A stretch of DNA of 58,585 nucleotides. It comes from an uncultured archaeon. GTDB lineage: Archaea > Halobacteriota > Methanosarcinia > Methanosarcinales > Methanoperedenaceae. Under the pieces are notes generated by a model. It made no database searches and was not told the origin of the DNA. It was given only the letters and a program-made list of their open reading frames with translations. The translations under genes were made by a program, and so were the position numbers. The stretch's first letter is position 1. Every line of letters starts with the position of its first letter. The stretch is taken from positions 1 through 58,585 of the forward strand of contig CABMIH010000056.1 in the NCBI GenBank assembly GCA_902386205.1. Reading direction: 5' to 3'. Of this stretch, positions 34,654-44,494 are shown one piece after another.

Positions 34654-36828
34654 TCAGTACCGTCCAACACCTCTTCTTGCCGGAATTGAGAAGTAAAATA
34701 TTGAACCTTTTGCCGGTTCAGACTCAACCCAGATTCGCCCACCATGGCGTTCCACAATCTTCTTGCAGATCGCAAGGCCAATGCCCGTCCCCGGATATTC
34801 TTTAGCGCTGTGCAGGCGCTGGAATAACATGAATATGCGTTCAAAATATTCCGGGGCTATACCTATGCCGTTATCGCGGACTGAAAAAACCCATTGATTT
34901 TCATTCTGTTCAGCCGACACATGGACACGTGGCGGTTGTTCCCTTCGGAACTTGATAGCGTTGCTGATCAGGTTTTGTAATAGCTCGGCAATTTGAGATG
35001 CATCCGCCATCACAGTGGGCAGAGGGTCGCGGGTCACTATAGCACCACTCTCTTCAATAGCCATTTTCAGATTATCCAGAGCCTGGTTAAGAACAGTTTC
35101 ACAATCGGTGGGTGCAAAGGGCTTACCACGAGTGCTCACGCGTGAATACATAAGCAGATCATCGATCATCTTCTTCATACGGGTGGAAGCATCCACCGTA
35201 TATTCAATAAACTCATCAGCGTCCTTATCGAGTTTGCCTTTATAATTCTCTGCCAGAAGCTGTGTGAAGTTTATTACTGTACGCAGTGGTTCCTGAAGAT
35301 CATGGGATGCGATGTAGGCAAATTGTTCAAGTTCAGCATTCGAACGGGCCAATTCAGCAGCCCGCCGAGCCAGTTCTTCCTCTACCAGCTTGCGTTCAGT
35401 TATATCACGAAAAATGGCATGAAAAACTATCCGACCGGATAACTCCAGTGTCTGAACAGTCACCAGCACATTTCTAAGTTTGCCGTCTTTAGTGCGGTGC
35501 AATGTTTCAAAATCAGCCCTTCCTTCCTTCAATACTCTCTGTATATGTGCTTTTGTCTCCTCGGTTTTTTCCTTGGCTTCGTAATCAAAAATCCGAAGCC
35601 GTTTAAACTCTTCCTGTGTGTAACCAAGTTGATGATGGGCAATTTCATTGAACTCGATAGCAACTGTGGTTTCGGGATCTACAATCAGAATGCCATCTGG
35701 CGACTGTTCAAAGAGCGAACGGTAACGTATCTCTGACTCCCGAAGTCTCTCCTCAACTCCCTTTCGATCCGATATTTCCCGCTTAAGCTGTTCATTGATA
35801 ATTTTTATTTCACCGACTCGTTCCTCTACCAGTTCTTCCAGATGGTTTTCGTGTATTCTTAATTCTTCTAATGCCTGCTCACGCTCTAACTCGACACGGT
35901 CCATTTTGCCGCCGACGACCCGTGCAATATATGTGACAACAATGCTGGCGGGCAATACATATATCAAAGATGACAATGCCGACAGCAGCGCCACGTTTAC
36001 TTTTAAATGTAAAAGTATGTTATAAACAAGGCCATCCGTCAGAATCACAACAGATATCACGAGGAGAAAAGAGCGTCTTAAAAGCGCACTGACCGATGTA
36101 CCAACCAGTATTCTAAGTGGAAAGTGATCAGGGCCTACGGTCGCGATAATTGCCAGGCCAAGAACCACAAAAGCGGCTCCGACGGGAAGAGCCACAGGTC
36201 TGATTTCTCCCCCGAAGAGTTCCCGCGATCCGTATAAATACCCGAGCAAAATCACCAGATTCACTAAGATCACAACAAATGAGATGCCTGCTGATAATCC
36301 TGCCGCACGGCGACGAGTAGACGCCAACAACAGTAAAATCATGGCAGAGCATGCAAGAAAAAAGCTGGCAGCCACGATGGAAGGCATGGGGCCGGCACCA
36401 TATGTTTCCGGATTAACACCCATAATGCCAGCAAGGAATTCTTCGATGCCTATATGGACATCAGTGAGAAATTGAATGAGATTCAGAAGGGCTATTAGCA
36501 AAACAAAAAACGCGGAAGCCAGAGCGCACACCCTGCCGAACCTGTATTCAGGTGTGTGGACGTAAAGAAACCATGTCCCTCCCAGCAGGATTAACGCCAG
36601 CGCAACAACCGGCGACATCGGAATATAATTCGAGCCGAAACTGGCAAGATTTTGCAGACCGCTTGACCAGCCTATCATACCAAGGACACCCAGCCCTGCT
36701 GTTATTACACAGCATACCTGCACCATGCGTCTGAAAAAAGCCCCTGTGGCGAGGTGTGCAGGCGGCTTTTCAAAAATACCATGCTGGGAAAATATTTCAG
36801 ACTCTGTCATTCCATCGGGACCGCTCAT
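34654..36828 (-). CDS. Membrane sensor histidine kinase (multi-helix sensor, PAS, HisKA, HATPase)
   Basis: A 724-residue kinase. About eight N-terminal membrane helices (to about residue 310) form an uncharacterised sensor. A coiled-coil and a PAS domain (RYRSLFEQSPDGILIVDP, FHAIFRDITERK) follow. The phytochrome-like HisKA box AYIASHDLQEPLRT has its phospho-His near residue 509. The ATPase has N box LLQNLISNAIKFR, G1 VRDNGIGIAPEYF and G2 GTGIGLAICKKI. It heads a three-gene phosphorelay. The signal is unknown, but the heme-type output partner suggests redox or respiratory state. Confidence 0.9.
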   Translation of the reverse strand: MSGPDGMTESEIFSQHGIFEKPPAHLATGAFFRRMVQVCCVITAGLGVLGMIGWSSGLQNLASFGSNYIPMSPVVALALILLGGTWFLYVHTPEYRFGRVCALASAFFVLLIALLNLIQFLTDVHIGIEEFLAGIMGVNPETYGAGPMPSIVAASFFLACSAMILLLLASTRRRAAGLSAGISFVVILVNLVILLGYLYGSRELFGGEIRPVALPVGAAFVVLGLAIIATVGPDHFPLRILVGTSVSALLRRSFLLVISVVILTDGLVYNILLHLKVNVALLSALSSLIYVLPASIVVTYIARVVGGKMDRVELEREQALEELRIHENHLEELVEERVGEIKIINEQLKREISDRKGVEERLRESEIRYRSLFEQSPDGILIVDPETTVAIEFNEIAHHQLGYTQEEFKRLRIFDYEAKEKTEETKAHIQRVLKEGRADFETLHRTKDGKLRNVLVTVQTLELSGRIVFHAIFRDITERKLVEEELARRAAELARSNAELEQFAYIASHDLQEPLRTVINFTQLLAENYKGKLDKDADEFIEYTVDASTRMKKMIDDLLMYSRVSTRGKPFAPTDCETVLNQALDNLKMAIEESGAIVTRDPLPTVMADASQIAELLQNLISNAIKFRREQPPRVHVSAEQNENQWVFSVRDNGIGIAPEYFERIFMLFQRLHSAKEYPGTGIGLAICKKIVERHGGRIWVESEPAKGSIFYFSIPARRGVGRY

Positions 36829-36893
36829 AATGCTCCCTTAGTAAAAATGGCATGAAGAAAAATGATACATCCATCTGATTGTAGATTTTTTGA

Positions 36894-37373
36894 TCAATAT
36901 TCGCCACCTGTTGCAGGCGGGACAATTATTGTCTGATATTCATCCGAGTAAATATCAATGCCATCAACTGCAGCATATGCTCTGAAATATATAGTGACGT
37001 TAGTGGAGGGGACATTTAATGTAACATTGAATTGCTGCGGGGTTTTTCCTGTCCAAACTGTGCTTATTTCCGGATAATCTGAAACGTTTGCGGTGCTACT
37101 ATTTAACCCCCAGATAATCGCTGTTCTGCTGATGTTTCCCGGCATCCCGCCTGATACTTCCCAATCTATGGCAAGATCTGTATCTGGGTCCACACTTGCC
37201 GGATAGGATGTCACAATAATTGTCGGAGCTATGGATGTGACGGTGGCAACAACTGGCGGCGCAGTTGCCGTCGGCGTCACCTGCGAAGAAGGCGCGTTCA
37301 CACAACCCGAAATGAATAAGGAAAAAAGGATGGCTACAAATATAATATGGTCAGATTTCTTTCTATTTCTCAT
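36894..37373 (-). CDS. Small lipoprotein with an Ig-like domain
   Basis: A 159-residue protein with a lipobox (SLFISGC, Cys near residue 24), a Thr/Pro/Ala spacer and one beta-sandwich domain (VDPDTDLAIDWEVSGG...). The start is ATG 37373, with GGAGGT four bases upstream. An ATG four codons earlier is part of the site. It follows the large S-layer gene with a 20-base gap on the same strand. It is probably an envelope lipoprotein of unknown role. Confidence 0.65.
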   Translation of the reverse strand: MRNRKKSDHIIFVAILFSLFISGCVNAPSSQVTPTATAPPVVATVTSIAPTIIVTSYPASVDPDTDLAIDWEVSGGMPGNISRTAIIWGLNSSTANVSDYPEISTVWTGKTPQQFNVTLNVPSTNVTIYFRAYAAVDGIDIYSDEYQTIIVPPATGGEY

Positions 37374-37405
37374 ACTAACCTCCATATAATGTTTTCTTTC
37401 AGGCT

Positions 37406-40400
37406 CTATTTAAAACCATCTATCCAACGGCCAGTCCAAATGATTCCTAATTTCAATTTTTTCCGTATTACTTCGAAGCTTATCTTATTTTTTGCAGTCA
37501 GCAGATAAACGGCAATTGCCCCCAAACCTGTTACTATTATCACTATCAGGATCAAGCTCCAGGTAAAAGGTTTTTCTTTAACTTCCAATAACTCTTTCTG
37601 CCCGAGGATCTCAACAGTATAGTTCCCTGTCTTCGATTCTTTTCTGGTGAAATTAACCTCCTTAATCTCACCCGGAGCAAGTGTAACGGACCTGTTGTCC
37701 ACGGCAGTGCCGTTAATTATAAGCTCTACAGGGAGCGTATCTTTTTTCGTGCCTGCATTTGTGACATTAGATTTTATTGCGGCCTCTTCGTCTGTAAGAA
37801 CCACATCTGGAGTGATGTTGATATCAAGAGCCTTATATTCAGAATAAGGCGCCCTGACGTCGATTTCCTTTGCCACAGTGATATAACCGTTTTTTAATGC
37901 AGATATCGAGTGCGTGCCGCTTGCATTCAGTGTGTAGTGCAGGGTGCCGTTGGCATCAGTCGAGCCGACAGTCGTATTATCGTATGCCACAGTAGCACCG
38001 CCGATAGCGGTGCCGTTGGACGTGACCCTTATTGTTATTGTCTCAAACTGGTTGGCCGTCGTGGGGGCTTCCATGCTCAGTCTGCGCTCAATGTATTCCA
38101 GCACTTCCATGCTTTTGATCGCATCCTGATAGCCGAGCTTGGTTGCAGTCATGTTGTAAATCCCTTTCAGATTCCTCGGGAGAGTATAGTTAAGGATGCC
38201 GACACCGCCTGTCTGACCGATCCCGGAAGAATTAATTGCCAGGGATGCCCCGTCAACCGGATCACCCCCGGCTGTGACTTTTATTGCGATGGTATCACCG
38301 GCAGTTGCCTGGGCTGGGGCGTCTATCACAAGCTGATTCGCCACCATCTCAGGAGTTACGTCCACAGCAAAGTAAAACCGCAGAGAATTGTCAGTGGTAT
38401 CACCTACTTTAAGTTTGACATTGCCCATAAGTTCTTCAATATTGCCATTCTCCAGGCTGATGCTCCCATCGTTGCTCATCTCTATTTCATCACCGGTCAC
38501 ACTCCCTACTTTCATCATGCCAAAACTATTCCCACTATTGACCGCAGCGTAGTTTTCAGATATCTGGAATACCCCTCTCAGGAATGCTGCCTGCACTTCT
38601 ACCCCTGAGAATACGCTGTCAAACCTCACCATTAATATCGGAAGGTCTGACACAGCTCCCACTTTCTTTGTATATACGTAGGTCTGACCTGCTGAGAGAG
38701 GGGTTGAATCTACCTCGTTCCCATCTTTTAACAGGGAGATGAGCATAGTCCTTGCATTCATATCTATATCTATTGCCTTCAGTACATAACCTTCCTGCAG
38801 GGTAAGAGTACCTCCCAGCGAGATGGTGCGCCTGGTATCGTCGTCAATCAGCACTTTGTGGAGCTGACCCTGGGCAAGCACGCTCTTTGCAACGATACTT
38901 GCTGTCGGGTTCGGGGGGTTGCTGTTGGCTGTGTAGCCGGCAAAATATTTGTCTGCCATGAAGCCGATTACTTCATAGCTGCCAAAACCGGAATAACCAA
39001 AGTCCACCTCCTGAGGCGCTGTCGTGTACAGGAGGTTTCCATCTTTAATAGTTCTTCCACCATCCAGTGGAGCAGCAAGTTTCAATCTTTCATTACCTAT
39101 CCCTTCATCCAGGTCATAATAAAATCCTAAACTTGTCTTACCGATGTTCATTCCGAAGTTGTAAGGAGTCCATTCATCGATAGGGTCATCCTCTCTATAG
39201 ACACTGCTCCTCACCTCAAAACTTCCTGTTTTTTCAACAGAGAGGGCAAAGCGGACAACGCTGCTATTATCCGCTACTATTATTTTCACATCTCCCATCA
39301 AATCATCAGTGCTTCCCGCGCCAAGACTTATATCAGCATTATTGCTCATCTCGATTTTAGTATCACTTACACTTCTCACTTCCATGATGCCAAAATCATT
39401 CCCGCTATTGACTGTATCATAATTCTCGGATATCTGGAACACCCCTCTCAGGAACCCTGACTGTACTTCCACCCCTGAGAATACGCTGTCAAACCTCACC
39501 ATTAATATCGGAAGATCTGATACGGCCCCCACTTTCTTTGTATATACATACGTCTGGCCTGCCGAAAGCGGGGTTGAATCTACCTCGTTCCCATCTTTTA
39601 ACAGGGAGATGAGCATGGTTCTTGCACCCGGGTCTATGTCTTTCGCCTTCAGGACATAGCCTTCCTGCAGGGTAAGAGTGCCTCCCAGCGAGATGGTGCG
39701 CCTGGTATCGTCGTCGATCAGCACCCTGTGGAGCTGACCCTGGGACAACACGCTCTTTGCACCGATACTTGTGGTCGGGCTTGGGGGGTTGCTGCTGGCA
39801 GTGTAGCCGGCAAAGTATTTCTCTGCCATGAAACCTATTACTTCGAAACTTCCGAAACCTGAATAGCCAAAGCTTACCTCCTGGGGTGTGGTTGTGTACA
39901 CGAGTTTGCCCTTGTTTATAGTTCTATCGCTGTAGCTATCCAGTGTCATGGTAATACTCTCATCCCCGACATCATCATTAATGTCATAATAGAAACCTGA
40001 AAAGCTCATGGGGTCCCAGGTGTAGGTAAGAGAAAATTCATCCGGTTTACTGCCGTCCCAGATGCGATTGCCCTTAAAGAAGGTTCTGGGATGTACGGTT
40101 ATATTCCATAGCATCGTGCTTGTTCCGTTTGTATTGTTTGCCTCCACAGATAATGAATAATTTCCTTTTGCGGTCGAATTGAAAGTGAAATTGGAATTCC
40201 CTTCTGCCGGAACCAATTCGGGGCCTTCGGAGATATCGTTCACCGCCCATGTCACATTTGCTGCCTGATCAACACTTATATCGAAAAATAGCGTGTCTCT
40301 TACAGTGATTTCCAGGGTCGGAGGCTCTTGGATCACTCTAATAGCAGGCGGCGGATACACCCCGGCAGCAAAAAGAGAAAGATTTGTAACTTTCCCTGTC

Positions 40401-41896
40401 ACGATTTTGTCGGCCATATTGAGGTTTGTGGTTACGTCCAACCATACATTATTGTTCAGGCTGTACAGGCGGACATTGCTCTCATTAAATCCAGGTCGGT
40501 TCAGTGTATAATTCAGGGAAATTGTTACATTACCTGTGAAATTTGCCGATGTTGTTATGTCCACGTAGTTCCCGATAGGCTCAAAACCAGGGGCCAATGG
40601 GGACGTTTGCATAAACGATACCAGTGTGTTCCCTTCTTCTGTAACTTTGCTAAAGGTAACAGCGACTCCGGAGGGCAATCCGGCCGGTGTGACGTCATTC
40701 CCTTTGGGAGTATTCAATGTGGTACTTGTATTTGTGGGCCAGGGCTGCATTGCATTAATATCCGAAGTATCAAAAGCAATCACAGTAATGCTATGAGATG
40801 TGCCCAAATCAAATCCCGATGCACTGTAATTATTTGATGTTTTTGGAAGATTTTTTTGAAACTTACCATCTATTGAAATCCTGGTTCCATTAAAATCTCC
40901 ATCAGTGGGATTTTTCCATGTCCAGTTTATGTAGGTTTGGCCTCTGTCTGCAACTGTTAAATCAGTAACATTCCCTGGAGGTTTTTCCACATTCCATGTC
41001 CAATTTTTTGAATCAGTACCGTATGTATTGTTGGCAACCGCTGTCACGGTCCGTACCCCTGGGGCCACGCTCGTGTTGGAGTATCTTGCGGTCGTCACGT
41101 TCTTTTCAGTATCCTGAACTACCGTACCATTGATCAGCCATGTTACATCTACAGACTGGTTTATGCCTATACTGAAAATCTGAGCTATTCCTGTTCCTGT
41201 TGTAACAGGTGATGCTGGTGTGGCGCCGGTGATATTGGGCGCTCCTACCTTCTCTGGTGTCACAATCCATGTCCATATCTGCGGGAGAGCAGCACCGTTA
41301 GCATTACTTGCAACTGCTTTCACATTCCATGTTCCAGCCGCACTGGTGTTAGAATAGCTTGCGGTCGTCACGTTCTTTTCAGTATCCTGGACAACCGTAT
41401 CATTGATCAGCCATGTCACATTCACGCTCTGATTTACATTGATGCTAAAGCTACTCAAATCACCCACAAAATTATTGACAACAGACTCTTTTGGGCTGAA
41501 GCTGGTTATCTTCGGTGCACCAGTTGGGGCGGGAGTTGGTGTCGGTGTTGAAGTCGCCGTGACTGTAGGTGTTACATTGGCTGTTGAAGTCACTGTGACT
41601 GTAGGTGTTGCATTGGCTGTTGAAGTCACCGTAGCTGTCGGTGTTGCATTGGCTGTTGAAGTGACCGTAGCTGTGGGTGTTGGGCTGGTTGTTGATGTTG
41701 CTGTGTCTGTTGGTGTTGGTTTTGTTGTTGATGTCACCGTGGCTGTTGGTGTTGCGTTGGTTGTTGCTGCGGATGCTGTCACTACGGCTTTGAGATCATT
41801 GAAATCAGTCTGAACTATGAGTCCGGCAGTAGCATATGCCACACCTAAAAGCATCAATAAGGAAATGATTCTCTTAACATTCCTTTTAATGATCAT
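37406..41896 (-). CDS. Giant S-layer protein with two tandem DUF1608 domains
   Basis: A 1,496-residue surface protein. In order it has a signal helix (1-25), a Thr/Pro-rich stalk of six 12-residue repeats, two Ig-like repeats, a fibronectin-like domain and a domain near 400-530. Two tandem S-layer domains (about 603-900 and 900-1185) follow, with FGYSGFGSFEVIGFMAEKYFAGYT-type cores, quoted in parts as FGYSGFGS and EKYFAGY. Then come two Ig-like repeats, a CARDB-like domain, a membrane helix (near 1445-1467) and a basic tail. The tandem DUF1608 pair is the lattice-forming unit of Methanosarcina S-layers. The start at 41896 has GGAG six bases upstream. Confidence 0.88.
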   Translation of the reverse strand: MIIKRNVKRIISLLMLLGVAYATAGLIVQTDFNDLKAVVTASAATTNATPTATVTSTTKPTPTDTATSTTSPTPTATVTSTANATPTATVTSTANATPTVTVTSTANVTPTVTATSTPTPTPAPTGAPKITSFSPKESVVNNFVGDLSSFSINVNQSVNVTWLINDTVVQDTEKNVTTASYSNTSAAGTWNVKAVASNANGAALPQIWTWIVTPEKVGAPNITGATPASPVTTGTGIAQIFSIGINQSVDVTWLINGTVVQDTEKNVTTARYSNTSVAPGVRTVTAVANNTYGTDSKNWTWNVEKPPGNVTDLTVADRGQTYINWTWKNPTDGDFNGTRISIDGKFQKNLPKTSNNYSASGFDLGTSHSITVIAFDTSDINAMQPWPTNTSTTLNTPKGNDVTPAGLPSGVAVTFSKVTEEGNTLVSFMQTSPLAPGFEPIGNYVDITTSANFTGNVTISLNYTLNRPGFNESNVRLYSLNNNVWLDVTTNLNMADKIVTGKVTNLSLFAAGVYPPPAIRVIQEPPTLEITVRDTLFFDISVDQAANVTWAVNDISEGPELVPAEGNSNFTFNSTAKGNYSLSVEANNTNGTSTMLWNITVHPRTFFKGNRIWDGSKPDEFSLTYTWDPMSFSGFYYDINDDVGDESITMTLDSYSDRTINKGKLVYTTTPQEVSFGYSGFGSFEVIGFMAEKYFAGYTASSNPPSPTTSIGAKSVLSQGQLHRVLIDDDTRRTISLGGTLTLQEGYVLKAKDIDPGARTMLISLLKDGNEVDSTPLSAGQTYVYTKKVGAVSDLPILMVRFDSVFSGVEVQSGFLRGVFQISENYDTVNSGNDFGIMEVRSVSDTKIEMSNNADISLGAGSTDDLMGDVKIIVADNSSVVRFALSVEKTGSFEVRSSVYREDDPIDEWTPYNFGMNIGKTSLGFYYDLDEGIGNERLKLAAPLDGGRTIKDGNLLYTTAPQEVDFGYSGFGSYEVIGFMADKYFAGYTANSNPPNPTASIVAKSVLAQGQLHKVLIDDDTRRTISLGGTLTLQEGYVLKAIDIDMNARTMLISLLKDGNEVDSTPLSAGQTYVYTKKVGAVSDLPILMVRFDSVFSGVEVQAAFLRGVFQISENYAAVNSGNSFGMMKVGSVTGDEIEMSNDGSISLENGNIEELMGNVKLKVGDTTDNSLRFYFAVDVTPEMVANQLVIDAPAQATAGDTIAIKVTAGGDPVDGASLAINSSGIGQTGGVGILNYTLPRNLKGIYNMTATKLGYQDAIKSMEVLEYIERRLSMEAPTTANQFETITIRVTSNGTAIGGATVAYDNTTVGSTDANGTLHYTLNASGTHSISALKNGYITVAKEIDVRAPYSEYKALDINITPDVVLTDEEAAIKSNVTNAGTKKDTLPVELIINGTAVDNRSVTLAPGEIKEVNFTRKESKTGNYTVEILGQKELLEVKEKPFTWSLILIVIIVTGLGAIAVYLLTAKNKISFEVIRKKLKLGIIWTGRWIDGFK
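38561..39700 (-). repeat. Near-identical DNA repeats encoding the two S-layer domains
   Basis: Bases from about 38,561 to 38,830 and from about 39,431 to 39,700 (spacing 870) are nearly identical. They include long shared runs such as GAGAATACGCTGTCAAACCT and TACCTCGTTCCCATCTTTTA. The flanking parts of the two domains are more diverged. This suggests recent exchange between the copies or strong selection. Confidence 0.75.
41540..41770 (-). repeat. 36-bp tandem repeats encoding the Thr/Pro stalk
   Basis: Six imperfect 36-base units, each coding for a 12-residue TPTATVTSTANA-like element. This is a protein stalk likely to be glycosylated and variable in copy number between strains. Confidence 0.8.
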
Positions 41897-41981
41897 ATTT
41901 CTCCGCAACATATTTTAGCTATCTTCAACCCCGAATTGTTTCGTTCGGCACTTTCTATCTATTAATTATGTCATCAACAGA

Positions 41982-43235
41982 TTATTGTTCAAACCGCAAA
42001 GCATCCACCGGATTCATTTTGGCTGCCGTCCGTGCTGGCACGACGCCTGAGATTATTCCCACGAATACGGAAAATACAAGTGCAAAGATAAGAAGTTGCG
42101 GCGTGACAACCGCGTTCATTTCCCCGCCGGGCCCTATAGCCCGCAGGCCCACTGCGGATATCAGGACTGATACAAGTATACCAAAAATTATCCCAAGCAC
42201 TCCTCCCACAAACCCGAATAACCCGGATTCCATAAGGAAAAGTTTCATCACTTCGTTATCCGTAGCTCCAAGAGCTTTGAGTAATCCTATCTGCCTCGTT
42301 CGTTCCATGACAGACATGAACATTGTATTAGCTATGCCCACGGCGCCAACAAGAAGCGAGACTGCTGCTATAGCAGCCAGGAAAAGCGAAATGGTCTGGA
42401 CAACGCCTGTTATCTGCTGCTGTATTACTGCGAATTCAGTGACCGTAAAATCCCTGGTTCTTGGATTGACATGCCTGGCAGGCATAAGTTTTGTCACAAT
42501 ATCTGAAGCCACCTGGTTTGCCAGCTCAGGGTTCGCTACCTTTACCATGATCGAAGTAAATGTGTTCCTGGGTACATTTGACGTTATCACATCCCGTGCA
42601 TAATCTGCCGGCATGAATACCGCATTATCACCGCCTCCTCCTCCAAAACCGCCTCCTGATTGCACGAAGATTCCCACGACCTTGAAAGTCTTGTTCCCGA
42701 TCGTAATTGGTCTGTTCAGGGTTATCGGCTGCAAAAAAGTCTCATGAGCTAAGGAATATCCGATGACCACAGCATTGGAATCACCCGATTGAAGGTATCT
42801 GCCAGATTCAAGTTGAGTTGTGACCATGGACCGCCAGACTACAGGATCAATGCCGCTTATGGATACCGAAGTCTTTTCTGTACCAAGTATCATATCCGAT
42901 CTTCCAGAAACCATGCCGTTCACATAGAGCACTCCAGGTACCTGTTTGATCACGTTCAGGTCCTTGTCAGTGAGGTTGATACTGGCACTGCCTGCCGACC
43001 CCCCACCAAAGCCGCCGCCACCGCTTGCCCGTGAAAAACCCGGCGTGACTGTTATCAGGTCTGCACCGAGACTTCCAAGGCGTGACTGCACGCTTTCCTG
43101 CATCCCCTGTCCTATGGAAATTATAGCTACAACTGCAGCCACTCCAATTACGATACCAATGATGGTGAGCCAGCTTCTCATCTTGCTTTTCTTGACATGG
43201 CTCAGGGATAACCTGAAGATATCAAAAGCCTTCAT
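41982..43235 (-). CDS. MacB-type ABC permease (module copy 1)
   Basis: A 417-residue permease with one N-terminal helix (SWLTIIGIVIGVAAVVAII), a large extracytoplasmic domain (about 50-280) rich in Gly, and three C-terminal helices. It carries MERTRQIGLLKALGAT, the MacB/FtsX mechanotransmission signature. It works with the ATPase at 44491 and the secreted adapter at 43286, which are adjacent on the same strand. MacB proteins move substrate outside the membrane rather than across it. A paralogue is at 49104. Confidence 0.9.
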   Translation of the reverse strand: MKAFDIFRLSLSHVKKSKMRSWLTIIGIVIGVAAVVAIISIGQGMQESVQSRLGSLGADLITVTPGFSRASGGGGFGGGSAGSASINLTDKDLNVIKQVPGVLYVNGMVSGRSDMILGTEKTSVSISGIDPVVWRSMVTTQLESGRYLQSGDSNAVVIGYSLAHETFLQPITLNRPITIGNKTFKVVGIFVQSGGGFGGGGGDNAVFMPADYARDVITSNVPRNTFTSIMVKVANPELANQVASDIVTKLMPARHVNPRTRDFTVTEFAVIQQQITGVVQTISLFLAAIAAVSLLVGAVGIANTMFMSVMERTRQIGLLKALGATDNEVMKLFLMESGLFGFVGGVLGIIFGILVSVLISAVGLRAIGPGGEMNAVVTPQLLIFALVFSVFVGIISGVVPARTAAKMNPVDALRFEQ

Positions 43236-43285
43236 ATATCAGTCCCATAGTCCCCATTTTTAAATACATGATCTCAATACGGTTT

Positions 43286-44494
43286 TTACCCCCCTTTTCG
43301 TTTCTGGAAATAGGTAGTTATTTTCTTTCGCTGCCAGTATATCACGAGTATAACAGCGATCGCAAGAATCCAGATAGTATAATTCGTGCTGCCTCCTCCT
43401 CTCCCTGCTCCTGCCTGCGCTCCTGTCGATGATAAAGTCACGACGAGAGATTTTGTAATCTTGTTTCTCATTCCACTGGTGTCGGTATATTGTATCTCCA
43501 CATCAAGGTCATTGCCGCCGCCAGGTATTTTTGCAATCTGGAATATTGCGGATGTATAATCGCCCGCGTTTAAATTCCCGAGCACGGAAGAACTGCTCCC
43601 GGTAGATGAGAAATTCTTCTGGCGTGGAATACTGACCGTCACGGCGCTGGCCGGATTTACCCCGACATTTGCAACATTTAGCGAAAAAGAGCCCAGAGTC
43701 TCCTGATAGCTTATCTCAAAATCAGTTGTTCCTGCTACAACCAGTCCTACGTAATTCGCAGATGAATAATTGTTCTGGCCTGTAATTTTCAAAGGCAGAT
43801 TGTATACACCGGGGCGGGCTGCGATGTCTACAGCTAGATCAAACGTGATATCGGCTTCATCGCCTGATTTCAGATTGCCGAGGGAAAATTGAGTCCCTCC
43901 GCCCAGGATCGAAAACACCGAATTCACATTCGTATCAGCGAGGTTTATTTCAGCTATCGCGTTCTGTACAGTGCCTGTGCCTGTATTTTTAAATTTCAGC
44001 GTTTCCTTGTTAATGCTCATCGGTGCAACGATACCAAGACTTGAATTGAGTAGCACTATAATGGGCTTGCCTTTGATAGTCAATATCTGGTCTTTGAGTT
44101 CGGTAGTTACCGGGGTTGGCGGAGTGCTGCTACTTATTTCTTGACCAGTATAGGTGATATATACATTGAAATAATAATCACCTTCTACTGCATCAGGATT
44201 TACATGGATCCTGAATTTTGCGGTTCTCTGATCGCCCCAGTCGTTTATAGTTCCAAGTGAATCAACATCATTAAGGATTGTCACGGCCTTGGCTGAAGCA
44301 TTATCTTTAGGTTCAAGTCGGACTGACACATCATTCATGAATATGCCAAATCCCATATTCTGTATCGGTACATAGACATAAACCGTATCTCCTGGATATA
44401 CCGGCGCGCTTTCGGTCACAAGATAATCAGATGCTGCAACCTGCGCCAGCAGCAACGCCAATACGACTGCAAAAATCACATTTAGTCGCTTCAT
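43286..44494 (-). CDS. Secreted CARDB/NEW3-like exporter adapter (module copy 1)
   Basis: A 402-residue protein with a signal peptide, three or four repeated CARDB/COG1361-like beta domains and a C-terminal membrane helix followed by RKK. Repeat examples are YLVTESAPVYPGDTVYVYVP, LKFKNTGTGTVQNAIAEI and SLNVANVGVNPASAVTVSIP. Located between the ATPase and permease genes, it is likely the extracellular partner of the exporter, taking the place of MacA. Its ATG overlaps the ATPase stop (ATGA). A diverged paralogue is at 50355. Confidence 0.8.
   Translation of the reverse strand: MKRLNVIFAVVLALLLAQVAASDYLVTESAPVYPGDTVYVYVPIQNMGFGIFMNDVSVRLEPKDNASAKAVTILNDVDSLGTINDWGDQRTAKFRIHVNPDAVEGDYYFNVYITYTGQEISSSTPPTPVTTELKDQILTIKGKPIIVLLNSSLGIVAPMSINKETLKFKNTGTGTVQNAIAEINLADTNVNSVFSILGGGTQFSLGNLKSGDEADITFDLAVDIAARPGVYNLPLKITGQNNYSSANYVGLVVAGTTDFEISYQETLGSFSLNVANVGVNPASAVTVSIPRQKNFSSTGSSSSVLGNLNAGDYTSAIFQIAKIPGGGNDLDVEIQYTDTSGMRNKITKSLVVTLSSTGAQAGAGRGGGSTNYTIWILAIAVILVIYWQRKKITTYFQKRKGG

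Noticed and set aside
38858-40837. Several + strand frames across the S-layer gene
   Set aside because: They are antisense shadows of a continuous 1,496-codon gene with clear domains.
41540-41770. 36-bp repeats considered as a CRISPR array
   Set aside because: The units follow each other without spacers and code in frame for a Thr/Pro stalk of the S-layer protein.
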